From: Martelella endophytica | GTDB taxonomy: Bacteria; Pseudomonadota; Alphaproteobacteria; Rhizobiales; Rhizobiaceae | NCBI RefSeq assembly: GCF_000960975.1 | Contig: NZ_CP010803.1 | Location: 496,001-560,000, forward strand | Direction: 5' to 3' | Length of the DNA stretch: 64,000 bases | In this document: piece by piece, positions 25,996 through 38,330 of the stretch | How positions within the stretch are numbered: position 1 is the first letter of the stretch | How the letters are laid out: each line of letters begins with the position of its first letter | Translations under genes and position numbers: made by a program | Notes under the pieces: model-generated | What the model saw: the letters and a program-made list of their open reading frames with translations, nothing else | Told to the model about the DNA's origin: nothing | Databases searched by the model: none

Positions 25996-27963
25996 TCAGA
26001 ACGTCCTTCGATAGGCGAGCGTGACAGTCGTGCCGGGCGCCTTGTAACCATAGGCTGTCTGGTACTCTTCATCGAACAGGTTCTCAACCGCGAATTTTAC
26101 GTTGGCCGTCTCGTCGATCGCATAGATGGCGGAAAGGTTGACGAGCGTGTAGGCACCGAGCTGATACTGGGCATAGTTGGTGTATTCGATGTTGTCGGCA
26201 TTGGTCCAGCGGCTGCCGACATATTCGATACCGGCATTGAGGTTCAGCTTCTCCGTCGCGGCATAGCTCGCCTCCGCCGTGAGCTTCAGCCGGTTCTGGT
26301 TGGCGATGTAGACGTCGTCGGTCTCATCTTTCGGCAGGCGGTATTCGAAGCCGAAGTCGAGGCCGAGTCGGTCGTCGAACAGCATCTGGCTATAGGTGGC
26401 GCGCACGCCCGAAACCTTGGCCTTGTCGATGTTTTCCATCGTGCCGATGTAGGTGACCGGATCGGAGACATAGGCAATCATGTCGTCGATGCGGTTTTCG
26501 TAATAGACGAGGTCGATCGCCGCCGTATCTGTCGGCGCCCAGTTCAGGCCGACTTCCCAGTTCTTCGAGGTTTCGGCCTCGAGATCGGGATTGCCGACAT
26601 AGGAGCCGTCATAGGCCCAGTAGAGATCGTTGAAGGTCGGGGCGTTGAAGCCGGTCGAGAACGAGGCGCGCGCCGTCAGCCCCTCGACGAGTTCGTAGCC
26701 GAGACCGACATTGTAGGTCACCGCATCGCCGAACTGCTCGTCATAATCGTAGCGCAGGCCCGCATTGAAGGTCAGCGCATCGAGCTCCAGCCCGTACTGG
26801 CCGTAGACGGCCGCGACGTCGCGGGCAGTCTCCGTGTATTCGACGGATGAATCCACCGTCTCGCGATAGGCTTCGGCGCCGAGCGTAAAGGTGTTCAACG
26901 CGGCACCCGCCTGGATTTCCTTCGTGGTCGAGGCCGAAAGACCGTAGCGGTTGGTGTCGTAGTGAGTATCGGCTTCGGGATGGCCGTCGCGGAAGTTCTT
27001 CTGGTAGTCGAAGGCGGAGTAGAGTTCGAACACGGACGACCAGGTGTCGGAGTGATCGACTTCGGCGCCGACCTTGAAGGCAGCATTGGTCTGATCGGCC
27101 TCATTGGCCCCATAGACGGTCTCGCCGGTCATCCAGTCGGCATAGGGCGCGCTGTCGAAATGCGGGTTCGAGCGCACGTAAAGGCCGCTGGTATAAAGCC
27201 GGCCCCAGAGGAAATCCTTGGACAGCGCGAAGTTGAAGGCGCCCTGCAGGAAACCGTCGCGGCCATCTTCATGCACGGAATTGTCGGCAGTGGTGAAATC
27301 GTAGCCCTCGGTTCCCAGCAGCGACAGGCCGATGTTGAAATTGACCCCGGAATTGCTGACGCCACGGGTCGAAACCGTACCGTAGCCGCCCCAGGGATAG
27401 GTGACGCCGGTCTCGACCGTGGTGCAGACGGAGGCGCCGTTCTCGCAGGTCGAGCCGTCCTTGGTGATGATGTTGACGACACCGCCGATCGCATCCGCTC
27501 CCCATTCGGCCGAATGGGCGCCCTCGACGATCTCGACGCGGGCGATGGAGGACAGCGGAATGTTGGAAATATAGGCCGTGCCGGACGTGGCGGAGGCAAC
27601 CCGCATGCCGTCGATCAGCACCAGCGTCTGCGAGGCGGAAGCGCCGCGCAGGACGATCGAGGATGTGGCGCCTTGGCCGCCATTGGTGGTGATATTGACG
27701 CCCGGATAGCGCTTCAGCAGTGACGGCAGGTCGGGGGCGGCGGATTTCTCGATATCGTCCTCGGTGATCACGGTCACCGTCGAGGTCGACTGCAGCACGG
27801 TCGTCGGGCGGCGCAGCGGCGTCGTCACGGTCACCGGCGCAAGCTCGGTTACGGCACCATCGGCAAGCGCCGTGGAAAACGCGTCGGATTCCTGTGCGAA
27901 AGCCTGACCGCTGACGGCAAGCGCGATAGTCGCAGCAGAGGCTGCGAAAGCGTATTTCTTCAT
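25996..27963 (-). CDS. btuB: TonB-dependent outer-membrane cobalamin receptor
   Basis: A 655-residue receptor. The signal peptide is MKKYAFAASAATIALAVSG..., cut after QAFAQ. A TonB-box-like segment (ELAPVTVTTP) follows near residue 40. The plug domain runs from about 60 to 180 (STVTVITEDDIEKSAAPDLP; VEIVEGAHSAEWGADAIGG). The 22-strand barrel ends with the C-terminal TLAYRRTF aromatic signal. The GGGGACA ribosome-binding site at 27969-27975 supports the ATG at 27963. It is first gene of the riboswitch-controlled btuBFCD operon. Confidence 0.88.
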   Translation of the reverse strand: MKKYAFAASAATIALAVSGQAFAQESDAFSTALADGAVTELAPVTVTTPLRRPTTVLQSTSTVTVITEDDIEKSAAPDLPSLLKRYPGVNITTNGGQGATSSIVLRGASASQTLVLIDGMRVASATSGTAYISNIPLSSIARVEIVEGAHSAEWGADAIGGVVNIITKDGSTCENGASVCTTVETGVTYPWGGYGTVSTRGVSNSGVNFNIGLSLLGTEGYDFTTADNSVHEDGRDGFLQGAFNFALSKDFLWGRLYTSGLYVRSNPHFDSAPYADWMTGETVYGANEADQTNAAFKVGAEVDHSDTWSSVFELYSAFDYQKNFRDGHPEADTHYDTNRYGLSASTTKEIQAGAALNTFTLGAEAYRETVDSSVEYTETARDVAAVYGQYGLELDALTFNAGLRYDYDEQFGDAVTYNVGLGYELVEGLTARASFSTGFNAPTFNDLYWAYDGSYVGNPDLEAETSKNWEVGLNWAPTDTAAIDLVYYENRIDDMIAYVSDPVTYIGTMENIDKAKVSGVRATYSQMLFDDRLGLDFGFEYRLPKDETDDVYIANQNRLKLTAEASYAATEKLNLNAGIEYVGSRWTNADNIEYTNYAQYQLGAYTLVNLSAIYAIDETANVKFAVENLFDEEYQTAYGYKAPGTTVTLAYRRTF

Positions 27964-27978
27964 CAATATGTCCCCATG

Positions 27979-27995
27979 GGCCGGCAATGCCGGCC
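27979..27995 (-). other. Hairpin directly upstream of the btuB ribosome-binding site
   Basis: GGCCGGC and GCCGGCC pair around a three-base loop, ending four bases before the GGGGACA site. It lies downstream of the cobalamin riboswitch and could be part of the expression platform that hides or frees the ribosome-binding site. No U-run is present, so a translational mechanism is more likely than termination. Confidence 0.45.
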
Positions 27996-28129
27996 GCAAC
28001 ACCGCGGGACGGAATGTGTCTGAAGAGGTCTCCCCATCGGTCGCATTCCACCACGGCAACATCGTTTCGAAATGTCACCGCGACGGCTGACCGCGCCCGA
28101 ACAAGAACCCCGTGTTCCGGCAAGGGTGA

Positions 28130-28325
28130 CCGGATCCGGCAGGTCTCCTGGCTTCCGCGTCATCGCCGTGTTTCCGTCTTCCCGGACATAGGCCCAGTGA
28201 CATCATGGAAACGGCTCTGCGGTTACAGTTGCGGGGGCAGCCACGGAATTGCCTGAAGGCGCACCGTATTCCCTTTTCATCCGCCGCAAGGGCGGAACCT
28301 GATCCAGGTTCCAGTTACCGGCGGC
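28130..28325 (-). promoter_or_regulatory. Cobalamin riboswitch upstream of btuB
   Basis: Read on the minus strand the element has the hallmarks of the adenosylcobalamin riboswitch. In order they are GGGAA with GGTGCG, the core GCTGCCCCCGCAACTGTAA (28222-28240), a TCACTGGG segment, and the B12 box AAGCCAGGAGACCTGCC (28139-28155). A GGAACCTG/CAGGTTCC hairpin marks the 5' side (28294-28312). Bound cobalamin is expected to shut down btuBFCD expression. Boundaries are approximate. About 165 bases separate the B12 box from the btuB ATG. Confidence 0.95.
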
Positions 28326-28405
28326 AGGGCGCGGATGTCAACGCGGCAGGGCGAGAGGCAGAACGAAGCGTCCGGACTATTGCTTTTTGGTCACAGGCGA
28401 CCGGG

Positions 28406-28510
28406 CTAAAGCAATTCCAGGTGAAGTGGATACCGGTCACCGTCCGGAATTGCGAAAAAACAAAGAAATGAAGCGTTTCCACGTTTCCATGAAACGCGGA
28501 AACGCTTTAG
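28406..28510. repeat. Rhizobial-type mosaic intergenic repeat between btuB and DUF421 genes
   Basis: The stretch contains AAAGCAATTCCAG facing CCGGAATTGCG, followed by a 37-base near-perfect hairpin (28471-28507, one mismatch). Similar modules are, from general knowledge, scattered in many copies between genes of rhizobial genomes. The hairpin reaches into the TAA stop of the DUF421 gene and could serve as its terminator or 3' protecting structure. Confidence 0.6.
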
Positions 28511-28971
28511 CGCGTCACCACGCTCAACGACCCATCCGTCTCGAGGATGACGGCAGCAATCGCGTCGACCTCGTTTTCACCTGCCGCCCGGATGGCAGAC
28601 CTCACCTCGTCTTCCGTCAGCCGCTGCCGGCGCATGGCATCAACGAGAAACCGGCCATCGCGAAACACCAGCGCCGGCTCGCTTTTCACCAGCCTGTCGA
28701 AGGCCGGCCAGCGCACCGAGAAAAAGGTGATGAAGAACTGCAGCAGGATGAGCAGCGCAAGCGCCGCAGCACCTTCGGCAAGCGGCACCGAGCGGCTCAG
28801 CATCACCGTCGCCAGCACCGAGCCAAGCGCAACGGTGACCACCAGATCGAAGGCATTCAGCTTGGAAAGCGTGCGCTGCCCGCTGACCCGCAGCATCAGG
28901 ACCAGCGCGACATAGGCAAGCGGGCCGATGACGAGGACGCGGGCCACACCGGACCAACTCTCGAACAACAT
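28507..28971 (-). CDS. DUF421 (YetF-type) inner-membrane protein
   Basis: A 154-residue protein with two or three N-terminal helices (VLVIGPLAYVALVLMLRVSG; VALGSVLATVMLS; ALALLILLQFFITFF). The cytoplasmic DUF421 domain follows, with the family stretch EPALVFRDGRFLVDAMRRQR and LTEDEVRSAIRAAG. YcaP/YetF relatives are widespread; their role is not settled. It ends within a palindromic repeat. It is shorter than the ~200-residue Bacillus YetF but usual for the proteobacterial form. Confidence 0.85.
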   Translation of the reverse strand: MLFESWSGVARVLVIGPLAYVALVLMLRVSGQRTLSKLNAFDLVVTVALGSVLATVMLSRSVPLAEGAAALALLILLQFFITFFSVRWPAFDRLVKSEPALVFRDGRFLVDAMRRQRLTEDEVRSAIRAAGENEVDAIAAVILETDGSLSVVTR

Positions 28972-29027
28972 GATTTCCTCCCTCTTTCAGGGAGAACGCA
29001 TCAGGTCGCGAATGGTACCATTGCGCC

Positions 29028-29128
29028 AGAGCATCGGGCGAGAAAGTGGAATCCGGTTTTTCGACGACCCGATGCGGCAGACAAGGAAACTAGAGCATCG
29101 GGCGATGCTAACTAATCGCCCGATGATC
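29028..29128. repeat. Mosaic intergenic repeat with hairpin after pncB
   Basis: AGAGCATCGGGCG occurs at 29028-29040 and again at 29092-29104, flanking a GTGGAATCCGGTTTTTCG module of the kind seen in rhizobial intergenic mosaics. CATCGGGCGAT (29096-29106) and ATCGCCCGATG (29115-29125) form a perfect 11-bp hairpin that ends at the pncB stop codon and may terminate pncB. Confidence 0.6.
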
Positions 29129-30432
29129 TAGACCACCACCGGATGATCCACCATGTCCTCCGTGCCGAAGAATTTCATGTAGCGCTCGACCTCGGCCGGG
29201 TCGCCGGTCGCCTTCTGCGGATTGTCGGAGAGCTTGACCGCCGGGCGGCCATTGGCGTCGGAGACCTTGCAGACGATCGAGATCGGCTTCAGCCCGCTGA
29301 CGCGATGCGGCGCGCAGCCGATGAAATCATTGGTCAGGTTGGTGCCCCAGCCGAAACTCATCCGCACCCGTCCCTCGAAATGCTTGTAGGTCTCGATAAT
29401 CGCGTCGACGTCGAGGCCATCGGAAAAGATCAGCAGCTTTTCCTTCGGGTCGCGGCCCATCTTCTTCCACCACTCGACGATCTTTTCGCCACCCTCGATC
29501 GGCGGCGCGCTGTCCGGGCGGAAGCCGGTCCAGTCGGCGACCCATTCCGGCGCATTGCGCAGGAAAGCCGTCGTGCCGAAGGCATCCGGCAGCGCGATCA
29601 GCAGGTTGCCGCCATAAAGCTTGTTCCAGTCCTGCATGATCTTGTAGGGCGCGAAGGCGAGCGCTTCATCGGTCTCGGCAAGGGCTGCCGCCACCATCGG
29701 CAGTTCATGGGCGTTGGTGCCGACGGCCTCGAGATCGGTATCCATGGCCAGCAGCACGTTGGACGTGCCGGTAAAGGCCGGCCCGATGCCTTCCTTCAGC
29801 GCTTCCACGCACCAGCGCTGCCAGAGGAAGGAATGGCGCCGCCTCGTGCCGAAATCGGATATCTTCAGGCCCGGCAATGCGGCAAGCCGCTCGACCTTCG
29901 ACCACATCTTGGCCTTGGCACGCGCATAGGTGACATCGATGGTAAACAGGCCGAGATCGCGCATCGTCGCACGCGACCGCAACTCGTTGATGATGCAGAG
30001 CGCCGGGATTTCCCACATCGTGGTTTCCATCCAGCGCCCGTGAAAATCGAGCTGATACTGGCCATCCTTCTTGGTCAGCTCGTATTCCGGCAGGCGGAAA
30101 CCGGCGAGCCAGGTCAGGAACTCGGGCTCGAATATCTGCGAGCGGCCGTAGAAGGAGTTACCCGCAAGCCAGATCATCTCCTTCTTGGTGAGCCTGATCT
30201 CGCGCGCATGGTCGAGCTGGGCGCGAAGTTCGCCCTCATCGATTTCGTCCGCCAGCCGCACCGAGGTGGTCCGGTTGATCACCGAGAAGGTGGCGTTGAC
30301 GTCCGGATAGAGCTTCCAGATCATCTGCAGCATCAGCAGCTTGTAGAAGTCGGTATCCAGAAGGCTGCGGATGATCGGGTCGAGCTTCCAGGTGTGATCG
30401 TAAACCCGCGTCGCGATATCGGTCTTGGCCAT
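29128..30432 (-). CDS. pncB: Nicotinate phosphoribosyltransferase
   Basis: A 434-residue enzyme that joins nicotinate to PRPP (with ATP hydrolysis) in NAD salvage. The family opening [13 protein letters not shown] is near residue 24, and the phosphorylated histidine lies in [14 protein letters not shown] near 240. The phosphoribosyl-binding [11 protein letters not shown] segment and [13 protein letters not shown] are near 340-370. Length matches the roughly 400-440-residue proteobacterial form. The gene is single; the stop lies at the edge of a palindromic repeat. Confidence 0.95.
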   Translation of the reverse strand: MAKTDIATRVYDHTWKLDPIIRSLLDTDFYKLLMLQMIWKLYPDVNATFSVINRTTSVRLADEIDEGELRAQLDHAREIRLTKKEMIWLAGNSFYGRSQIFEPEFLTWLAGFRLPEYELTKKDGQYQLDFHGRWMETTMWEIPALCIINELRSRATMRDLGLFTIDVTYARAKAKMWSKVERLAALPGLKISDFGTRRRHSFLWQRWCVEALKEGIGPAFTGTSNVLLAMDTDLEAVGTNAHELPMVAAALAETDEALAFAPYKIMQDWNKLYGGNLLIALPDAFGTTAFLRNAPEWVADWTGFRPDSAPPIEGGEKIVEWWKKMGRDPKEKLLIFSDGLDVDAIIETYKHFEGRVRMSFGWGTNLTNDFIGCAPHRVSGLKPISIVCKVSDANGRPAVKLSDNPQKATGDPAEVERYMKFFGTEDMVDHPVVV

Positions 30433-30592
30433 GGCATCTCAGTCCTGCTCGCGGTCAGCCGCGGTGACACTTCCTGTTTGCGCCAGTGTTAGCGAAAAAT
30501 GCGTGTCAAAGTCCATAGCTGGCCGAAGACAGGCCGCTGCCGGCCGCGCCGATGCTCCGTTCAAGAACGCAAATCATTGAAAAACGACAAGC

Positions 30593-30623
30593 AAAAACAG
30601 GCCGCCCGGGTGTAGTCCGGGCG
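30593..30623 (-). terminator. Terminator after the small His-rich membrane protein
   Basis: On the minus strand CGCCCGG and CCGGGCG pair around a seven-base loop, and five T follow within a few bases (30593-30597). Confidence 0.6.
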
Positions 30624-30665
30624 AGCCGCCAAGTTTCCTCAAACGCGAAAAACAGTCAGTTCAGG

Positions 30666-30893
30666 TCAGAACTTGTTTTCAGCGATGTTCTTTTCGAGCT
30701 GGGCATTGAGAATGCTGAGCCGCTGATCACTGGTGGTGAAATCGTGATAGCCATACCAGAGCGCCGCAACAAAAGCGGCCACGATAATGGCGAGAACAAT
30801 CAAGCCCGTCACGGAATGTCCCGCAGAACCGTCCTGCGTTTTCTCCGATACGGAAGATGAATGATGATGATGGCCTAAAACTGCGTTCGACAT
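30666..30893 (-). CDS. Small single-pass membrane protein with an N-terminal His cluster
   Basis: A 75-residue protein. Residues 8-11 are HHHH within a Ser-rich soluble start (MSNAVLGHHHHSSSVSEKTQ). One helix spans about 27-48 (VTGLIVLAIIVAAFVAALWYGY), and a charged tail (LEKNIAENKF) follows. GGGAGGA lies upstream at normal spacing, so translation is likely. It lies between the yej operon and pncB on the same strand, with its own terminator. The family is not recognised. The His cluster might bind metal, but nothing else supports that. Confidence 0.75.
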   Translation of the reverse strand: MSNAVLGHHHHSSSVSEKTQDGSAGHSVTGLIVLAIIVAAFVAALWYGYHDFTTSDQRLSILNAQLEKNIAENKF

Positions 30894-31053
30894 CTACGAA
30901 ATCCTCCCGAGATTGTCGATGTAAACTCCTCTGACAACAGCATACTACGAAATTTGAAGAAGAACAAATCCGCATTTGGTCTGAACTTTTCAGGGCAATC
31001 GACAGTCCCTGCCGCTGGCAGAACCAGCGACAGCTCTTCCAGGGGCCGAGGTC

Positions 31054-32669
<1,616 letters not shown>

Positions 32670-32673
<4 letters not shown>

Positions 32674-33821
32674 TGGAAGGTCTTCCTCGGGTCGAAGGCA
32701 TCGCGCACCGCCTCGCCGACGAAGACGAGGAGCGACAGCATGATCGAGAGCGTGACGAAGGCGGTGATGCCGAGCCACGGCGCCTGCAGATTGCTCTTGC
32801 CCTGGTTCACCAGTTCGCCGAGCGAGGGCGAGCCGGGCGGCATTCCGAAGCCCAGAAAGTCGAGCGATGTCAGCGTCACGATCGCACCCGACAGGATGAA
32901 CGGCACGAAGGTGAGCGTGGCGACCATCGCGTTCGGCAGCAGGTGGCGGAACATGATGGTAAAATTGCCGACGCCGAGCGCACGCGCCGCCCGCACATAC
33001 TCGAAATTGCGTGCCCTGAGAAACTCCGCGCGCACAACAGCAACGAAACTGACCCAGGAGAACACCAGCATGACGCCGAGCAGCACCCAGAAGCCGGGCG
33101 GCAGGATCGCGGCGATGATCAACAGGATGTAGAGCGTCGGTAGCGACGACCAGATCTCGATGAAGCGCTGCATCAGCAGGTCGACCCAGCCGCCGAAATA
33201 GCCCTGCACGGCGCCGGCCGAAACGCCGATGATTGCCGAAAGCACGGTCAGCGCCAACCCGAACAGCACCGATATCCGGAACCCGTAGATGACGCGGGCG
33301 AGCACGTCACGGGCAAGGTCATCCGTGCCAAGCCAATCCATGTTGCCGAGGACGCAGCCGGGATCATCCACCCCTTGCGGATAGCCGGCGCAGCGCTCGT
33401 CCTTGCTCATCAGCCAGAAAGGCGGCGTGGGCGCCGAATAGGGCACATTGGAATTGATCGTGCGGTAGGAATAGCGGATCGGCGGCCACAGCATCCAGCC
33501 GTTGGCCTCGATCTCCTCCTGGATGAAGTCGGAGCGATAGTCGGTCACGGCAAAGAAGCCGCCGAACTTTTCCTCCGGATAGTCGACCAGAACGGGAAAC
33601 AGCAGTTCGCCCTTGTATTCGACCATCAAAGGCTTGTCGTTGGCCACGAACTCGGCGAAGAGGCTGATGATGAACAGGAACAGGAACAGCCAGAGCGACC
33701 AGTAGCCGCGCCGGTTGGCCTTGAAGTTCTGCCAGCGTCGCGCATTCATCGGCGACAGGATGCCGGATTTCGGCACGTTGGTGATGGCGTCGGGGGATGC
33801 GAGTTCGCTCATCTCAGACAT
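32670..33821 (-). CDS. yejE: Peptide ABC importer permease YejE
   Basis: A 383-residue DppC-type permease. One N-terminal helix ([20 protein letters not shown]) leads into a long periplasmic segment typical of YejE ([16 protein letters not shown]), then [19 protein letters not shown]. The membrane core holds the coupling motif [19 protein letters not shown]. The start at 33821 overlaps the yejB end by eight bases; an ATG three codons later is equally possible. Confidence 0.92.
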
Positions 33822-34899
33822 CCCTCTTTTCGAAGTCGATACGCGGATCGATCCAGGTGTAGATCAGGTCGGAGACGAGGCCGATGACAAGGCCGATCAG
33901 CGAGAAGATGTAGAGCGTCGCAAACACCACCGGATAATCGCGATTGACAAGCGAGAGATAACCAAGCCGGCCAAGGCCATCGAGCGAGAATACGTTCTCG
34001 ATCAGAAGCGAGCCCGTGAAGAAGGCGAGGATGAAGGAGCCGGGAAAGCCGGCGATCACGATCAGCATCGCATTGCGGAACACATGGCCGTAAAGCACCT
34101 TGCGCTCGGTCAGCCCCTTGGCCCGCGCCGTCACCACATATTGCTTGCCGATCTCGTCGATGAACGAGTTCTTGGTCAGAAGCGTGGTGGTGGCAAAGGA
34201 TGAGACCGAAAGCGCGATCAGCGGCAGGGTCAGATGCCAGAAATAGTCGAGGATCTTCTGCCACCAGGTAAGCTGCGCAAAATTGTCGGAGACGAGGCCG
34301 CGCAGCGGAAACCAGTCGAAGAACGACCCGCCGGCAAACAGGATGATCATCAAGAGGCCGAGCAGGAAGCCAGGCACGGCATAGCCGATGACGATGACGC
34401 CGGAGGTCCAGACATCGAAGCGCGAACCATCCTTGACCGCCTTGCGGATGCCGAGCGGGATCGACACCCCGTATGATAACAGGAGCACCCAGACCCCAAG
34501 CGAGATTGACACCGGCAGCTTGTCGATGATGAGGTCGATAACGCTGGAATTGCGGAAGAAGCTGTCGCCGAAATTGAAGGTCAGGTAGTCGCGCATCATC
34601 AGGAGGAAGCGCGTCACCGGCGGCTTGTCGAAGCCGAACTGCTTCTCGAGGTCGGCGATCAGTTCCGGATCGAGCCCGCGGGCACCGCGATAGCCGCTGT
34701 CGGCCCCCTCCATCTGCATGCCGGCATCGGCGCCACCGGAAATGCGCGCCTCCGCACCGCCGCCCTGCCCGTTCAGCTGGGCGATCACCTGCTCCACAGG
34801 GCCGCCGGGCGCAAACTGCACGATGACGAAGGAAATCGTCATGATACCGATCAGCGTCGGGATCATCAGCAGGATACGCCTGAGGATATAGGAGCCCAT
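33814..34899 (-). CDS. yejB: Peptide ABC importer permease YejB
   Basis: A 361-residue DppB-type permease starting [20 protein letters not shown]. The periplasmic loop at 40-75 is Gly/Ala-rich ([17 protein letters not shown]), then [12 protein letters not shown]. The coupling motif [20 protein letters not shown] is near 255, and the last helix ends at [18 protein letters not shown]. It pairs with YejE. It is separated from yejA by a 259-base spacer holding a large palindromic repeat, while yejB-E-F overlap. Confidence 0.93.
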   Translation of the reverse strand: MGSYILRRILLMIPTLIGIMTISFVIVQFAPGGPVEQVIAQLNGQGGGAEARISGGADAGMQMEGADSGYRGARGLDPELIADLEKQFGFDKPPVTRFLLMMRDYLTFNFGDSFFRNSSVIDLIIDKLPVSISLGVWVLLLSYGVSIPLGIRKAVKDGSRFDVWTSGVIVIGYAVPGFLLGLLMIILFAGGSFFDWFPLRGLVSDNFAQLTWWQKILDYFWHLTLPLIALSVSSFATTTLLTKNSFIDEIGKQYVVTARAKGLTERKVLYGHVFRNAMLIVIAGFPGSFILAFFTGSLLIENVFSLDGLGRLGYLSLVNRDYPVVFATLYIFSLIGLVIGLVSDLIYTWIDPRIDFEKRDV

Positions 34900-34942
34900 C
34901 AGGCGTGTCCTCCTGCAAAGCCCGACCGCAGAACGCCCTTCG

Positions 34943-35078
34943 ATCTCCCCCCTTGAGGGGGAGATGCCCCGACAGGGACAGAGAGGGGTGAAACCTCTCC
35001 GGGAGCACGGAGTTTGCGGCTTATGCCTGATACCCCTCTCTGTCGCTTTCGCGACATCTCCCCCTCAAGGGGGGAGAT
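34943..35078. repeat. Large palindromic repeat between yejA and yejB
   Basis: Two 47-base arms (34943-34989 and 35032-35078) are inverted copies with about five mismatches. Each arm carries a small hairpin of its own (CTCCCCCTTGAGGGGGAG type). The 42-base centre is unrelated. The module resembles palindromic units common between rhizobial genes. It lies where operons for binding-protein importers often need differential expression. Confidence 0.8.
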
Positions 35079-35158
35079 TGGATGGAGTGCGTGGTTCTTC
35101 CTGCGCAAAATCACCGCCGTTCCTGCAACAGCGGCCATCATACCATCGGCATCAGTCG

Positions 35159-37000
<1,842 letters not shown>

Positions 37001-37142
37001 TCTTGCTTTTATCGTTTGGGAAGCAAGAATAAACAAATATCGGCCGGGGTCCACAAGCCCCTCATTTCGAAAGCGCGACGGCACGCGGCGATCGGCCGCT
37101 CCGGCATGGCCCGCCCGAAACGCGCCCTGAGAGGAGCATGAG

Positions 37143-38153
37143 ATGCGCTGGATAAAGGCTTTTGCGGTCCTGATGGGCCTGATGACGGCAGTGCCGGCGT
37201 TTGCGGAAGATCCGCCGCCAGCGAAAATCCTGTTCGGCTCGGAAACGACGCCGACGGCCAGCAAGCCGCAATCCTACGGCTTCTACAACAAGGGCTGCAT
37301 CGGCGGGGCGGAGGCCCTGCCGATCGACGGGCCGACATGGCAGGCGATGCGACTTTCGCGCAACCGCCGCTTCGGCCATCCCGACACGATCGCGCTGATC
37401 GAGAAGCTCTCGCGCGATGCGGCCCAGTATGACGGCTGGCCGGGGCTTCTCGTCGGCGACATCTCGCAGCCGCGCGGCGGGCCGATGCTATCGGGCCACG
37501 CCTCCCACCAGGTCGGGCTTGATGCCGATATCTGGCTGACGCCGATGCCCAATCGCACGCTGTCGCTGCGCGAGCGCGAGGACATATCCGCGGTCTCGAT
37601 GCTGAAGAATGACGGCACACTGTTCGTCGACAAGACGAAGTTCACGCCCGCGCATGAACGGCTTTTGATGCGCGCGGCGAGCTATCCGGAGGTACAGCGG
37701 ATCTTTGTCCATCCCGGCATCAAGAAGGCGATGTGCGAGGACTGGAAGGGCGACCGCACCAACCTCGCCAAGCTCCGCCCCTACTATGGCCACTACTACC
37801 ATTTCCACATCCGCCTGTTTTGCCGCCCGGGCTCGCCGGGCTGCACGGCGCAGAACGCGGTCGACATGAAGGATGATGGTTGCGGGGCGAACCTCGCCTG
37901 GTGGCTTTCCGACGAACCGTGGCGGCCCGCCAAACCGGCGCCGCCGCCGAAAGAGCCGGCAAAGCCGAAGCCAAAGCCCACGCGGCCGAGCTACACCATC
38001 CTTTCCGACCTGCCGAAAGCCTGCGCCGCGGTGCTGGACGCCGCCGCACCGGCCAATCTTCCGGCAGCGGCACTGACGCCGAAAATTCCGCTGCCGCCGC
38101 TCGCGCCCTGGCCAGAAATCGGCCCGGTGCCGACGCCACGCCCGGCGGGCTGA
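37143..38153 (+). CDS. mepA: Penicillin-insensitive murein endopeptidase
   Basis: A 336-residue periplasmic zinc enzyme that cuts D-Ala-mDAP cross-bridges (LAS family). The signal peptide is MRWIKAFAVLMGLMTAVPAFA. The mature part has YNKGCIGGAEALP near 48. Metal ligands fit H122 and D129 (SHQVGLDADIW) and H220/H222 (HYYHFHIRLFC). Six cysteines may form disulfides as in E. coli MepA. A Pro/Lys-rich tail (280-295) precedes an unusual C-terminal extension absent from E. coli MepA (274 residues). Confidence 0.93.
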   Translation: MRWIKAFAVLMGLMTAVPAFAEDPPPAKILFGSETTPTASKPQSYGFYNKGCIGGAEALPIDGPTWQAMRLSRNRRFGHPDTIALIEKLSRDAAQYDGWPGLLVGDISQPRGGPMLSGHASHQVGLDADIWLTPMPNRTLSLREREDISAVSMLKNDGTLFVDKTKFTPAHERLLMRAASYPEVQRIFVHPGIKKAMCEDWKGDRTNLAKLRPYYGHYYHFHIRLFCRPGSPGCTAQNAVDMKDDGCGANLAWWLSDEPWRPAKPAPPPKEPAKPKPKPTRPSYTILSDLPKACAAVLDAAAPANLPAAALTPKIPLPPLAPWPEIGPVPTPRPAG

Positions 38154-38330
38154 CGTGCGCCAAGAAGGAAAACGGCGAAGCAGGAAGTGCTTTCAAAGCG
38201 GTTTGGGTTGATGTAGGAGAAAGCGACCGGTTTGCCGGTCCTCTCCGGCCCGTTTCGGGGCCCCGCCGCTATGCAAGGCGCGATCAGAAGAACAGTTGCC
38301 TCGGTTCAATGAGGCAGGAGCGGAAACACC

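Noticed and set aside
31013..31029. CGCTGG/CCAGCG hairpin after yejF
   Set aside because: A six-base stem without a U-run; could be chance.
38225..38262. Two tandem hairpins between mepA and glk
   Set aside because: GACCGG/CCGGTC and GGCCCG/CGGGGCC are short and have no U-run; too weak to call a terminator.
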